From Rhizobium sp. NZLR1 (GTDB taxonomy: Bacteria; Pseudomonadota; Alphaproteobacteria; Rhizobiales; Rhizobiaceae): a stretch of 64,000 nt of DNA. The DNA lies in NCBI RefSeq assembly GCF_017357385.1, contig NZ_CP071632.1, positions 2,609,501 through 2,673,500 of the forward strand, read 5' to 3'. The notes below the pieces were generated by a model. The model saw nothing but the letters and a program-made list of their open reading frames with translations. It had not been told where the DNA came from and ran no database searches. The position numbers and the translations under genes are program-made. Shown piece after piece: positions 8,343 through 16,227 of this stretch (positions are counted from its first letter, which is position 1; each line of letters opens with the position of its first letter).

Positions 8343-9161
8343 ATGGCAAAGAAGATCGACGAAGAAGCCCTTGGCGAGGCCTATAACCGCGCTCTGGCGC
8401 TGGAAAAGGCCGGCGATGTCGACGCGGCGGTGGCAGCCTATGAGGAAGTCCTGGCAATCGATCCCGACGATCACGGCGGTGCCGCCGTGCGCATCGCCGC
8501 CATGGGCCGCGGCGAAACTCCTGCCAGGGCGCCTGACGCCTATGTCGAAACCCTGTTCGACCAGCATGCCGAGGTTTTCGAGGACGTACTTGTCGAGCAG
8601 CTCGGCTATCACGTGCCGATGCTGGTGCGCCAGCGCCTGCAGGCGCTGAAGCTCGGACCGTTCAAGCGGCTGCTCGATCTCGGCTGCGGCACGGGCCTGA
8701 CCGGCGGCGCACTGCGCGACCTCTGCGCCGACATGACCGGCATCGACCTATCGGAGAAGATGGTCGAGATTGCCCATGAGAAGGATCTCTACGAAACCCT
8801 CTTCGTCGCCGAGGTCGAAGATTTCCTCGACGACAACGACGAGGACGCCTTCGACATCATCACAGCCACCGACGTACTGCCCTATCTCGGCGCACTCGAA
8901 CCGCTGTTCTTCGGCGCCGCCGAGAACCTGACGTCGGGCGGCCTGTTCATCTTCTCCTCGGAAACCGTGCCGGACGCCACTCTCGCTGGCCGCGCCTACA
9001 TGGTCGGTCCGCATCAGCGCTTCGCCCATGCCGACGCCTATGTGAAAGAACGCCTGGCGGCCACCGGTTTCGAACTCGTCGAGATATCGGATATCAACGT
9101 GCGCATGGAAGACGGCCAGCCGACACCCGGCCATTTGGTGGTCGCAAGATATATTGGCTGA
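8343..9161 (+). CDS. TPR-containing class I SAM-dependent methyltransferase
   Basis: 272 residues. The first 50 residues form one TPR-like helix pair (ALALEKAGDVDAAVAAYEEVLAIDPDD). A spacer with 'VETLFDQHAEVFEDVLVEQLGY' follows, then a Rossmann methyltransferase domain with motif I LDLGCGTGLTG and the SAM-ribose acidic motif 'TGIDLSEKMV'. This domain pairing is common in alphaproteobacterial methyltransferases annotated near nodulation or biofilm genes, but the substrate is unknown. The start at 8343 is supported by an AAAGGA site; an ATG at 8313 is an alternative. It is cytoplasmic, with no signal peptide. Confidence 0.85.
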   Translation: MAKKIDEEALGEAYNRALALEKAGDVDAAVAAYEEVLAIDPDDHGGAAVRIAAMGRGETPARAPDAYVETLFDQHAEVFEDVLVEQLGYHVPMLVRQRLQALKLGPFKRLLDLGCGTGLTGGALRDLCADMTGIDLSEKMVEIAHEKDLYETLFVAEVEDFLDDNDEDAFDIITATDVLPYLGALEPLFFGAAENLTSGGLFIFSSETVPDATLAGRAYMVGPHQRFAHADAYVKERLAATGFELVEISDINVRMEDGQPTPGHLVVARYIG

Positions 9162-9262
9162 TGGCGATACTTGCGCGATTGGCAAACTATCTGTTGTGCT
9201 ATACCGGCCGACCTGATACTTAGTCGAACGGTAAAGTTTATCACAACAGGAAAGGTCGCCGC

Positions 9263-9949
9263 ATGTCGCTCGTGTTCTATGGGCATCCGCTCGCCTCCTT
9301 CTGCCACAAGGTGCTGATCGCGCTTTACGAAAACGGCACACCCTTCGAAAATCGTCTCGTCGATCTGTCCGACGAGAGCTCGCGTTCCGATCTCTTCCGC
9401 TTCTGGCCGATCGGCAAGATGCCGCTGCTGCGGGACGAGGCGCGCGACAGCACCATTCCCGAGACGTCGATCATCATCGAATATCTCGAGCACTACTATC
9501 CTGGCCCCGTTCGCCTGCTGCCGCTTGAGATCGACCGGGCGCTGCAGGTCCGCCTCTGGGATCGATTCTTCGACCATTATGTCCAGGCGCCGATGCAGGC
9601 GCTCGTCAGCAATCGCCGGCGCCCCGAGGGCACGGCTGATGAAATCGAGGTGACCGCCGCCAAGGCGACACTCGCCACTGCCTATGCGATGATCGAAAAG
9701 CAGCTCGCCGACAAACAATGGATAGCGGGCGACGGCTTCACCATGGCCGATTGCGCCGCAGCCCCGTCGCTCTTCTATGCCGAGACGCTGGTTCCGTTTT
9801 CAGCGGAGCAGCCGAACCTTCGCGCCTATTACGATCGGCTGCTGACGCGCCCCTCCTTTGCACGGGCACTGGACGAGGCCCGCCCCTACTTCAAGTTCTA
9901 CCCCTATAAAGAGCGGTTGCCCGCCCGTTTCCGGGATGCCGCTGGATGA
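9263..9949 (+). CDS. Glutathione S-transferase family protein
   Basis: 228 residues. A thioredoxin-like N-terminal GST domain begins 'LVFYGHPLASFCHKV' and contains the cis-Pro and 'PETSIIIEYLE' glutathione-binding motif near residue 75. An all-alpha C-terminal domain with 'GDGFTMADCAAAPSL' (N-capping box) completes the fold. The enzyme probably conjugates or reduces small electrophiles in the cytosol. Its last codons overlap the ArsR gene by ATGA, and that gene in turn overlaps an SRPBCC gene, so the three form a tight, probably self-regulated operon. An AGGAAAGG site lies upstream of the ATG. Confidence 0.9.
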   Translation: MSLVFYGHPLASFCHKVLIALYENGTPFENRLVDLSDESSRSDLFRFWPIGKMPLLRDEARDSTIPETSIIIEYLEHYYPGPVRLLPLEIDRALQVRLWDRFFDHYVQAPMQALVSNRRRPEGTADEIEVTAAKATLATAYAMIEKQLADKQWIAGDGFTMADCAAAPSLFYAETLVPFSAEQPNLRAYYDRLLTRPSFARALDEARPYFKFYPYKERLPARFRDAAG

Positions 9950-10287
9950 TCGAAAGCCAGGCCGATCTCGACCGCATGTTCCACGCGCTATCCGACCGCA
10001 GCCGGCGCGGCATGATCGATCGCCTCGGCCGTGGCCCGGCTTCGGTCACCGAGCTGGCCGCGCCGCTCGCGGTGGCCTTGCCGACGGTAATGAAACATCT
10101 GCAGGTGCTGGAGCATAGTGGCCTCGTGCTCTCGGAGAAATCCGGCCGGGTTCGAACCTACCGCCTGCAGCAGGATGCGCTTGCCACCGTCGAGCGCTGG
10201 GTGGAACAGCGAAAGAGCCGCTGGACGACTACCTTCGATAGGCTGGATCAATTTCTCGCCGAAGAACCGGAGAGCTTTTCCGAATGA
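9946..10287 (+). CDS. ArsR-family transcriptional regulator
   Basis: 113 residues forming a winged helix-turn-helix of the ArsR type: 'MFHALSDRSRRGMIDRLGRGPASVTELAAPL' followed by recognition helix 'ALPTVMKHLQVLEHSGLV'. No metal-binding cysteine motif is present, so it is unlikely to be a metal sensor. It belongs to the subgroup typically encoded next to SRPBCC/AHSA1 genes. It overlaps both the upstream GST gene and the downstream SRPBCC gene by 4 bp. It probably represses its own operon, with a small organic ligand or protein partner as a possible signal. Confidence 0.9.
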   Translation: MIESQADLDRMFHALSDRSRRGMIDRLGRGPASVTELAAPLAVALPTVMKHLQVLEHSGLVLSEKSGRVRTYRLQQDALATVERWVEQRKSRWTTTFDRLDQFLAEEPESFSE

Positions 10288-10760
10288 CGACACGATCTGC
10301 CGAACATGCCACCCTCGTCATCGAGCGCCGCCTGAAAGCACCGGTCGGCCGTGTCTTCCGCGCCTGGTCGACGCTGGAGGCAAAGCGTCAATGGTTCGCC
10401 TGCCACGGCGAATGGGTTCCGCTGGATTACAGGCTCGATTTCCGTCCCGGCGGTACCGAGCGAAACCATGTCGCCGATACGGACGGGCTCCTGCACGCTT
10501 TTGACGCCCATTACATCGATATCGTGCCTGACACCCGTATCATCTATGCCTATGAGATGAAGCTCGGCGAAAGGCGCATCTCCGCCTCGCTCGCCACAAT
10601 CACCTTCGAAGCTGAACCCCACGGCACGAAAATGGTCTTCACCGAGCAGGTAGTCTTCCTCGACGGCTACGCCGACAACGGCGCCCGCCTCCAGGGCACG
10701 GAGATCGGCCTCGACAATCTCGAACTCTTTCTCGAGCGCGAGGCGAACCCGATCCATTAA
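10284..10760 (+). CDS. SRPBCC (AHSA1-like) domain protein
   Basis: 158 residues with the helix-grip fold signature of the AHSA1/CalC-type SRPBCC group: 'IERRLKAPVGRVFRAWSTLEAKRQWF' at the N-terminus and 'VFTEQVVFLDGY' later. Members bind hydrophobic ligands or act as co-chaperone-like proteins; the ligand here is unknown. The start overlaps the ArsR stop by ATGA. The stop codon (TAA at 10758) abuts a repeat element of about 105 bp that separates this operon from a convergent one containing a second ArsR/SRPBCC pair. Confidence 0.85.
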   Translation: MTTRSAEHATLVIERRLKAPVGRVFRAWSTLEAKRQWFACHGEWVPLDYRLDFRPGGTERNHVADTDGLLHAFDAHYIDIVPDTRIIYAYEMKLGERRISASLATITFEAEPHGTKMVFTEQVVFLDGYADNGARLQGTEIGLDNLELFLEREANPIH

Positions 10761-10865
10761 AGCGCGTCGCGATCTTTCAGATTCGCTCTTCGCGCTTTAG
10801 GTCTTTGTTTTTACGCTGTCGCTATCGCTAAACTGCTGCACACTTTTGCGCGAAATGCTTTAGCG
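10759..10865. repeat. RIME-like intergenic repeat, family B, copy 1
   Basis: This segment begins AAAGCGCGTCGCGATCTTTC and includes 'AGGTCTTTGTTTTTACGC' and 'GCACACTTTTGCGCGA'. It is nearly identical over its whole length to the segment at 24061-24167. Both copies lie at the 3' end of genes. Such short mosaic palindromic elements are characteristic of rhizobial chromosomes. It is internally able to form small hairpins and separates two convergent operons here. Confidence 0.85.
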
Positions 10866-10870
10866 AAACC

Positions 10871-11326
10871 TCATGTTCCGCTTGATTTCTTCCGCGACAC
10901 GGCAGTCTTTGATAACGTGTTCAGCGCTGCGGCGGCACGAACGAGCGCCTTCAGCGCCTCCTCGTCGATCGTGTCGCCTTGATGGAAATCGATGGCGCGC
11001 CGGGTGTTGCCTTCGAGGCTGGAGTTGAACAGTCCCGTGGGATCCTCCAGCGAGGCGCCCTTGGCGAAGGTCAGTTTCACCACGCTCTTGTAAGTTTCGC
11101 CGGTGCAGATGATCCCGGCGCGCTCCCATACCGGAACTCCTCGCCACTTCCATTCCTCAAGCACCTCGGGCACGGCCTGCTTGATCAGCATTCGGACCTG
11201 GGCAAGCTTCTCGCCCCGCCAGTCTCCCAGTTCCTCGATCCTCGCATCGATCAACTGAGAGGGGGACGTTTCCTCGCTTGCTTCCCCGGAATCGCTTTTC
11301 TTCATGGTTGCTGACGCTTTCTTCAT
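10871..11326 (-). CDS. DUF1801 domain protein (first of two)
   Basis: 151 residues. The start at 11326 has a strong GGGAGGAA site; a second ATG at 11305 is possible. After a Lys/Ser-rich N-terminal tail of about 25 residues comes a DUF1801 (YdhG-like) domain: 'EEWKWRGVPVWERAGIICTGETYKSVVKLTF' and 'GNTRRAIDFHQGDTIDEEALKALV'. The family has a fold related to frataxin-like proteins, and its biochemical role is not settled. It is the last gene of a minus-strand set starting with ArsR at 12823. Its stop lies just outside the repeat at 10759-10865. Confidence 0.8.
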   Translation of the reverse strand: MKKASATMKKSDSGEASEETSPSQLIDARIEELGDWRGEKLAQVRMLIKQAVPEVLEEWKWRGVPVWERAGIICTGETYKSVVKLTFAKGASLEDPTGLFNSSLEGNTRRAIDFHQGDTIDEEALKALVRAAAALNTLSKTAVSRKKSSGT

Positions 11327-11360
11327 GGTTCCTCCCACCCGTCGTTCGAGTGCTATTTGT

Positions 11361-11831
11361 TTACATCCGTTCGCCGGGCAAGCGGCTGGCCTGCTCCATC
11401 CAGGCGGCAAGCTGGGCTTCGTCGATTTCGTCCTCCTCGCGGATATCGAGGTAGCGCACTTCCTTCTGCTTGGAATGGCCGGGCGGCAGAGGATGCAGCG
11501 ACGTACCCCGGAAAAAGGCCACCTTGACGTATTTGGCGAAGCAGTGAACGCTGAGAAACCAGCCCCGCTCTTCGATGCCATAGAGAGGCGAGTTCCATTT
11601 GACCGCCTTGTTCACACCCGGCACAGTGTGCGTGATCAGCGCGTCGAGACGGCGTCCGACGGCGCTTTTCCAGTCCGGAATGGCAGCGATATAGGCCTGC
11701 ACAGGAGCATCGCCATAACCCTTGGCGATCTGCGGGTTGCCTCCCGAGAGGAGCTTCGGCTCCGCCGCAGCCGGCTGAGTGGCTGTCTTCTTTCTGATCT
11801 TCGCTGCGGTATTGGAAGTCTTGCCGGCCAT
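11361..11831 (-). CDS. DUF1801 domain protein (second of two)
   Basis: 156 residues from the ATG at 11831, with an AGGAG site upstream. A basic, Ala/Lys-rich N-terminal tail of about 30 residues leads into a DUF1801 domain with 'VNKAVKWNSPLYGIEERGWFLSVHCF', 'KYVKVAFFRGTSL' and 'VRYLDIREEDEIDEAQLAAW'. It is a distant paralogue of the next gene downstream. DUF1801 genes often sit next to SRPBCC and ArsR genes, as here, but the reason is unknown. The Lys-rich tail could contact nucleic acid, which is inference only. Confidence 0.82.
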   Translation of the reverse strand: MAGKTSNTAAKIRKKTATQPAAAEPKLLSGGNPQIAKGYGDAPVQAYIAAIPDWKSAVGRRLDALITHTVPGVNKAVKWNSPLYGIEERGWFLSVHCFAKYVKVAFFRGTSLHPLPPGHSKQKEVRYLDIREEDEIDEAQLAAWMEQASRLPGERM

Positions 11832-11842
11832 TGCCTTCACTC

Positions 11843-12055
11843 CTACCTGCCGCGCCATCTGGCAGCATAAGGCAGCATGAACAGGTAAAGACCGGTCAGC
11901 AATAGCAGGCCAAGCGGCAGCAGCGCCAAGAGGCCTACCCAGACGATCGATTTCTCCTGGACCATCGCGACGATATTGAGAATGACCGCCATGGTAAAGG
12001 CAACGGACAGCCAGCGGTGGGTCTGCCGCAACCAGTTGTTCCATTTCAATGGCAC
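11843..12055 (-). CDS. Small two-helix membrane protein
   Basis: 70 residues. The N-terminus 'NNWLRQTHRWLSVAFTMAVILNIVAM' and a second hydrophobic stretch 'VWVGLLALLPLGLLLLTGLYLFML' predict two transmembrane helices with a short loop and a basic C-terminus. No enzymatic motif is present. It lies between the SRPBCC gene and the DUF1801 gene in the same direction with short spacers (37 and 11 bp), so it belongs to that operon. The function is unknown. Confidence 0.75.
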   Translation of the reverse strand: MPLKWNNWLRQTHRWLSVAFTMAVILNIVAMVQEKSIVWVGLLALLPLGLLLLTGLYLFMLPYAARWRGR

Positions 12056-12092
12056 CTCCCGCGTTTAAGATCAGCCCCGGCGATGAGCGGCC

Positions 12093-12503
12093 TTACTCCG
12101 TCCGCGCCAGCACCTGCTCCAGATTTGCGAAGAACTGTGTCCACCCGCTCCTGGCGCCCTGAAAAGCCTGCCGCTGATCCGGCCGGAACCCCGACTGCTC
12201 CATGCGCAGGTGCGTGCCCGTGCCGGTCGGAGTGAGAGTCCAGGTAACGGTGCTTTCGAGACCATAGGCATCCCAGCTGTAGGACAGGGTCTTGTTCGGC
12301 TCGACTTCCAGGACCTTACAGTCGACGGAACCCCAATCTGCGCTGAACTTGAAGCGGTGGTCGGCGACCGGCTTGAAGTCGCTCTTCATCAGCCATTCCT
12401 GGATCAGGTGCGGCTGGGTCAGCGCCCGCCAGATCTTCTCCGAGGGAAATGGGATTTCCCTTTCGATGACGACTGCGCGTGTTTCGGTCGATGTGTCGGT
12501 CAT
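12093..12503 (-). CDS. SRPBCC (AHSA1-like) domain protein
   Basis: 136 residues with an AHSA1-type signature: 'VIEREIPFPSEKIWRALTQPHLIQEWLMKSDF' and 'TVTWTLTPTGTGTHLRMEQSGF' followed by a 'GWTQFFANLEQVL' terminal helix. It overlaps the ArsR gene upstream by 4 bp, exactly as the other SRPBCC gene does in the facing operon. It probably binds a hydrophobic small molecule. The pair ArsR-SRPBCC is a recurrent two-gene module in proteobacteria. Confidence 0.88.
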   Translation of the reverse strand: MTDTSTETRAVVIEREIPFPSEKIWRALTQPHLIQEWLMKSDFKPVADHRFKFSADWGSVDCKVLEVEPNKTLSYSWDAYGLESTVTWTLTPTGTGTHLRMEQSGFRPDQRQAFQGARSGWTQFFANLEQVLARTE

Positions 12504-12823
12504 TGATCCATCCTTTTCAGCAAATCTTCGAGATCATTGAAGCGGCTTTGCCAGAACCCGGCCATCTCACTCGTCCAGTCGACCAGTGGTGCCAGCGCGC
12601 CCAGCTGCGCGCTGTAATGCGTCTGGCGCCCTTCGTGGCGGTCGCGCACCAATCCAGCCTGCTTTAGTATGCCGAGATGTTTTGAGACGACCGGCTGAGA
12701 AACCCCGGCCCGAGCCGTCAGAGCCCCGACCGTCTTCTCTCCTTCGCGGCACAGCCGCTCGAAAAGAGCCCGCCGTGTCGGATCAGCGAGCGTTTTGAAG
12801 AGCGCGTCTTGAGCATCGGACAT
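12500..12823 (-). CDS. ArsR-family transcriptional regulator
   Basis: 107 residues forming a winged helix: 'DALFKTLADPTRRALFERLCREGEKTVGAL' and recognition helix 'SQPVVSKHLGILKQAGLV', then 'RQTHYSAQLGALAPLVDW'. There is no metal-binding Cys pair. It is the first gene of a five-gene set with SRPBCC, a small membrane protein and two DUF1801 proteins. A dyad about 20 bp upstream of its start is a candidate autoregulatory operator. It is not a close copy of the ArsR at 9946. Confidence 0.9.
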   Translation of the reverse strand: MSDAQDALFKTLADPTRRALFERLCREGEKTVGALTARAGVSQPVVSKHLGILKQAGLVRDRHEGRQTHYSAQLGALAPLVDWTSEMAGFWQSRFNDLEDLLKRMDQ

Positions 12824-12842
12824 TCGAATTCATACCTATTCA

Positions 12843-12862
12843 GCTATGGATTCATTCATAGC
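12843..12862. promoter_or_regulatory. Candidate ArsR operator
   Basis: A perfect dyad GCTATG-N8-CATAGC lies 20 bp before the ArsR start in an AT-rich stretch. The position and symmetry fit an autoregulatory site for the ArsR protein encoded at 12500-12823. Confidence 0.5.
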
Positions 12863-13189
12863 CAATGAGGCATGCGTGAGTCAAGAGGCAAACGACGAGC
12901 GAAAAGAATTAGCAGGCCTAGCCGATGTGGATAAGCCGGCGGACACGACGTTCGGGAAGACTGTGAGGAAATGAAGCATATCTCACTGGCTATAAATCAA
13001 CGCGTTTCGCTGGATTATGCGCCCCAGGACGATTTCGGCAGGATGGCGCCAAGGTCTCAAACAATGACAATCATCAATACCGAGGATTACGCGATCTGCC
13101 GCTCCGAACCGGGCATGGCCGCACTCAACAAAACGCCGAAAGCCACGGGGCGGCTTCCGGCGATATCCTGTTCGGCGTCGCGTCGGAAC
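12863..13189. other. Intergenic region, no gene seen
   Basis: About 330 bases between the ArsR operator region and the end of ssuD. An ATG at 12971 opens a long plus-strand frame, but it runs antisense through ssuD and has no ribosome site. No terminator with a T-run is evident. I see nothing else here. Confidence 0.5.
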
Positions 13190-14365
13190 TCAGGAACCGG
13201 AGACGACCTTCAGGTTGCCGCCGTGGCTGCCGCCTGTAAAGACCTGCTTGCCGCCGAATTCGTTATTGAACGCCAGGCGCTGCTGCGCGCGGGTGATGCC
13301 GAGCTCGGGGAAGAGCAGCTCGGCGACACGATAGGCTTCCTCCAGATGCGGGTAACCGGAGCCGATCACCGTATCGATGCCGATCTCCTGATATTCGGCA
13401 AGGCGCGCGGCAACCGTCTTCGGCGACCCCACAAGCGCGGTGCCGGCACCAGCCCGCACCAGGCCGACACCGGCCCAGAGGTTCGGCGAGACCTCGAGCT
13501 TGTCGCGCCGGCCGCTGTGAAGGGCGGCCATACGCTTCTGACCGACCGAGTCGGACTCGTGAACGAAGCGCTCCTGCGCCTCGCGGATCGTATCGTCGTC
13601 GAGATGGCGGATCAGCCGCTCCGCCGCCTCCCATGCCTCCTCGTCGGTCTCGCGCACGATGAAGTGCAGGCGGATGCCGAAGGTCACCTCGCGGCCGCGC
13701 TCGGCGGCGGCCTTGCGCACCTTGGCGATCTTTTCGGCCACCTGTGCCGGCGGCTCGCCCCAGGTCAGATATTTGTCGACGCGGCCGACCGAGAAATCGA
13801 TGCCGGCATCCGATGAACCGCCAAAATAAAGCGGCGGACGCGGGTTCTGCACTGAGGGAAAGCCGAGGCGCGCATTTGTCGCCTTAATGTATTTGCCGTC
13901 AAAGCTCGCCGTGCCCTTATCCAGCAGTTCCTCGAAGACCGTGAAGAACTCCTCCGCATGGGCATAACGCTCGTCATGTTCGAGATGGATGCCGTCACCG
14001 GCAAGCTCGGCCGGACTGCCGCCCACGACGATGTTGAGCAGCAGGCGGCCGTTGGAGATGCGATCGAGCGTCGTCGCAAGTCGCGCGTAATAAGCGGGCG
14101 ATGCCGTGCCGGGGCGGACCGCCACCAGGAACTGCAGCTTCTCGGTCTTGGCCGCGAGAGCCGCCGCCGTCACGAAGGATTCTTCGCAGGCAACGCCTGT
14201 CGGCAGCAGCACGCCGGAATAGCCGAGCCGGTCGACAGCCTGGGCGATCTGCGTGAGATAGCCGATCTCGGGCGCGCGGTTGAGATCGGAGGAACCGAGA
14301 TAGGTGCCGTCGCCCGATGTCGGGATGAACCAAAGGAAATTGATGGGATCGGATGTGGCGGTCAT
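13190..14365 (-). CDS. ssuD: FMNH2-dependent alkanesulfonate monooxygenase
   Basis: 391 residues, the usual SsuD length. The protein is a bacterial-luciferase-like TIM barrel beginning '[16 protein letters not shown]' with '[22 protein letters not shown]', '[26 protein letters not shown]' and the '[14 protein letters not shown]' and '[18 protein letters not shown]' motifs of the SsuD family. It oxidises alkanesulfonates to aldehyde and sulfite using reduced FMN supplied by a separate reductase. Neither the reductase SsuE nor the SsuABC transporter is next to it. It is normally induced during sulfate limitation. An AGGATTG-type site precedes the ATG. Confidence 0.92.
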   Translation of the reverse strand: MTATSDPINFLWFIPTSGDGTYLGSSDLNRAPEIGYLTQIAQAVDRLGYSGVLLPTGVACEESFVTAAALAAKTEKLQFLVAVRPGTASPAYYARLATTLDRISNGRLLLNIVVGGSPAELAGDGIHLEHDERYAHAEEFFTVFEELLDKGTASFDGKYIKATNARLGFPSVQNPRPPLYFGGSSDAGIDFSVGRVDKYLTWGEPPAQVAEKIAKVRKAAAERGREVTFGIRLHFIVRETDEEAWEAAERLIRHLDDDTIREAQERFVHESDSVGQKRMAALHSGRRDKLEVSPNLWAGVGLVRAGAGTALVGSPKTVAARLAEYQEIGIDTVIGSGYPHLEEAYRVAELLFPELGITRAQQRLAFNNEFGGKQVFTGGSHGGNLKVVSGS

Positions 14366-14716
14366 GGAAACAATCCTTTGCTGCTAAATTCGAAAATCAG
14401 CTCGCGCGGTCAAGCTGGGCCCTGGCAGGCGACGACATACGGACGTGCCTGCGCATCGCAGCCGCACGGATGCTTGGGAGGATCATGGCGGCGGGAAGAA
14501 TTCCGGGGCTTCGTCTGCGCGTGAACATCTGAATATCCTGTCGATCGATGGCGGCCGGCCGGATGCCGTCAATGGTCGCCGTCGATCGCCAGGATACTGG
14601 CATAGACTACAAATTATATCGACAATATCAATTTCGCATTGTCATCCGCTTCGGGGAATAATTTTTCCCGTTCAGGCGCTCGTCGACACGGGCCTGCTGA
14701 TACCGGCCTTCTTCCG
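14366..14716. other. Intergenic region upstream of ssuD
   Basis: About 350 bases. It must hold the ssuD promoter. A minus-strand frame of 68 codons (14397-14603) ends 31 bp before ssuD but has no ribosome site that I can see. The portion around 14600-14660 is AT-rich and is the best place for a promoter. Confidence 0.45.
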
Positions 14717-15088
14717 CTACCCCTCCCGACGTTCGGCGGCCAGCCGCTCGCGGAGAAAACCGGCCCCACCTGCAAGGCGCGTCGCCAGCAGGCTAGCCGG
14801 ATCGACCATGCGCCAATAGGGCGTGACCGTCGAAACCGCCTCGCCCTTTTGCAGCGCGTGGAAAGACAGATCGGCGATCGCGCGCAGATGCCGCTGAACG
14901 GTGACCGGACAACAGGCGTCCGCCCCGTATTGGGTAGCGAGACGGCGGCGAAGGACGCCAAGCTCGGTGAAAACACCTTCCTGTGCCAACCGAATTTGCG
15001 CTGCGACCATCTGCTGCGATGGAATCAGCGTCGCCTGCATTCCACTGCGGCCTTTGCGCCGCGGCTTGATCGTCGGAATTTCGCTCAT
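14717..15088 (-). CDS. MGMT/alkyltransferase-like domain protein (tentative)
   Basis: 123 residues from the ATG at 15088, preceded by a GGGGGGTGA ribosome site. The core 'GVLRRRLATQYGADACCPVTVQ' followed by 'TPYWRMVDP' and 'GGAGFLRERLAAE' resembles a small group of proteins sharing the winged-helix domain of O6-methylguanine methyltransferases. In those proteins a 'YGAD..CP.T' segment and a 'TPYWRV' segment align with the DNA-binding part. The canonical PCHR active site is absent, so it would not be an alkyltransferase in the usual sense. An AlkD-like repair gene lies 1.1 kb away, on the other strand. Recognition is from memory of the pattern, hence moderate confidence. Confidence 0.5.
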   Translation of the reverse strand: MSEIPTIKPRRKGRSGMQATLIPSQQMVAAQIRLAQEGVFTELGVLRRRLATQYGADACCPVTVQRHLRAIADLSFHALQKGEAVSTVTPYWRMVDPASLLATRLAGGAGFLRERLAAERREG

Positions 15089-15251
15089 GTCACCCCCCCG
15101 GAACATTTTGCCTGATCCCCATCTAGGGCCTAGGCGAGCGGCGACCAGCCTCCTATGCGTCTATCGGAAGGAACTCCGTCTTCACGGCTTTTCTGCTCCC
15201 CCCGTTTCGGTTAATCCTCGGGGCCTCGCACACCCGATAAGGACAGGACAT

Positions 15252-16151
15252 ATGGCTAAAGTCGCATTCATCGGTCTCGGCGTCATGGGCTTTCCCATGG
15301 CAGGGCATCTGAAGACGAAGGGCGGCCACGATGTCACCGTCTACAACCGAACAGTCGAAAAGGCCGTCGCCTGGGCCGAGAAATTCTCCGGCAAATCCGC
15401 TCCCACCCCGGCTGAGGCTGCAGCAGGCGCCGATTTCGTCTTCGTCTGCGTCGGCAATGACGAAGATCTCCGATCGGTGACATCTGGCGAAAACGGCGCC
15501 CTGCACGGCATGAAGCCGGGTTCGGTGCTGATCGACAACACCACCGCCAGCGCCGAAGTCGCTCGCGAACTTTATGCCGTGGCAAAGGAAAAAGGCGTCG
15601 ATTTCATCGACGCTCCCGTCTCCGGCGGCCAGGCCGGCGCTGAAAACGGCGCCCTCACCGTCATGTGCGGTGGCGACGAGGCCGTCTTCGAACGCGCCAG
15701 GCCCGTCATCGACGCCTATGCCCGCATGGTCGGTCTGATGGGGCCGGCAGGTTCAGGCCAACTGACCAAGATGGTCAACCAGATCTGCATCGCCGGCCTC
15801 GTCCAGGGACTTGCCGAAGCACTGCATTTCGGCAAGCGCGCCGGCCTTGATATTGAAAAGGTCGTCGAGGTTATCTCCAAGGGGGCGGCCGGCTCCTGGC
15901 AGATGGAAAACCGCCACAAGACCATGAACGCAGGCAAATATGATTTCGGCTTCGCGGTCGACTGGATGCGCAAGGATCTCGGCATCGTGCTCACCGAAGC
16001 GCGCCGCAACGGCGCCAAGCTGCCTGTCACTGCCGTGGTCGACCAATTCTACGGCGACGTACAGGCGATGGGCGGCAATCGCTGGGATACATCCTCGTTG
16101 CTCGCCCGCCTGGAACAGGATGATTTTAGTCCCGGTCGGACTAAAATCTGA
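15252..16151 (+). CDS. NAD(P)-dependent 3-hydroxyisobutyrate dehydrogenase-like protein
   Basis: 299 residues. An N-terminal Rossmann domain begins with 'VAFIGLGVMGFPMAGHL'. The substrate loop 'DAPVSGGQAGAENG' and catalytic-Lys region 'GSGQLTKMVNQI' identify the beta-hydroxyacid dehydrogenase family (HIBADH, tartronate semialdehyde reductase, GlxR relatives). It probably reduces or oxidises a short hydroxyacid in the cytosol. The last about ten codons (DDFSPGRTKI) and the TGA stop lie inside a RIME-like repeat at 16115-16222, so the natural C-terminus has been replaced or extended by the element. An AGGACA site sits before the ATG. Confidence 0.9.
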   Translation: MAKVAFIGLGVMGFPMAGHLKTKGGHDVTVYNRTVEKAVAWAEKFSGKSAPTPAEAAAGADFVFVCVGNDEDLRSVTSGENGALHGMKPGSVLIDNTTASAEVARELYAVAKEKGVDFIDAPVSGGQAGAENGALTVMCGGDEAVFERARPVIDAYARMVGLMGPAGSGQLTKMVNQICIAGLVQGLAEALHFGKRAGLDIEKVVEVISKGAAGSWQMENRHKTMNAGKYDFGFAVDWMRKDLGIVLTEARRNGAKLPVTAVVDQFYGDVQAMGGNRWDTSSLLARLEQDDFSPGRTKI

Positions 16152-16222
16152 ATCTCGTTCTAAATTGAAGGGACAGGTGCATGATGCCGAAAACCGCTCA
16201 CACTTTTCGGCATCATCCTGTA
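16115..16222. repeat. RIME-like intergenic repeat, family A, copy 1
   Basis: About 108 bp that match, in reverse complement, the element at 53112-53222: the palindromes and the spacer with 'CTAAATT...' and 'GAT(T)CAGATTT' are shared. It contains one hairpin GATTTTAGTCC / GGACTAAAATC (16122-16148) and a second with GATGCCGAAAA / TTTTCGGCATC. The size and structure match the class known as RIME in rhizobia. It overlaps the end of the upstream dehydrogenase gene, giving it its last codons and stop. Confidence 0.88.
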
Positions 16223-16227
16223 GAAAA

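Noticed and set aside
12971..13816. Long plus-strand frame opposite ssuD
   Set aside because: No ribosome site and no family resemblance; it shadows the real SsuD gene.
14397..14603. A leader peptide ending just before ssuD
   Set aside because: The last 19 codons (MRRHVRM...) faintly recall leader peptides of sulfur genes, but no ribosome site precedes them and there is no Cys run or attenuator hairpin.
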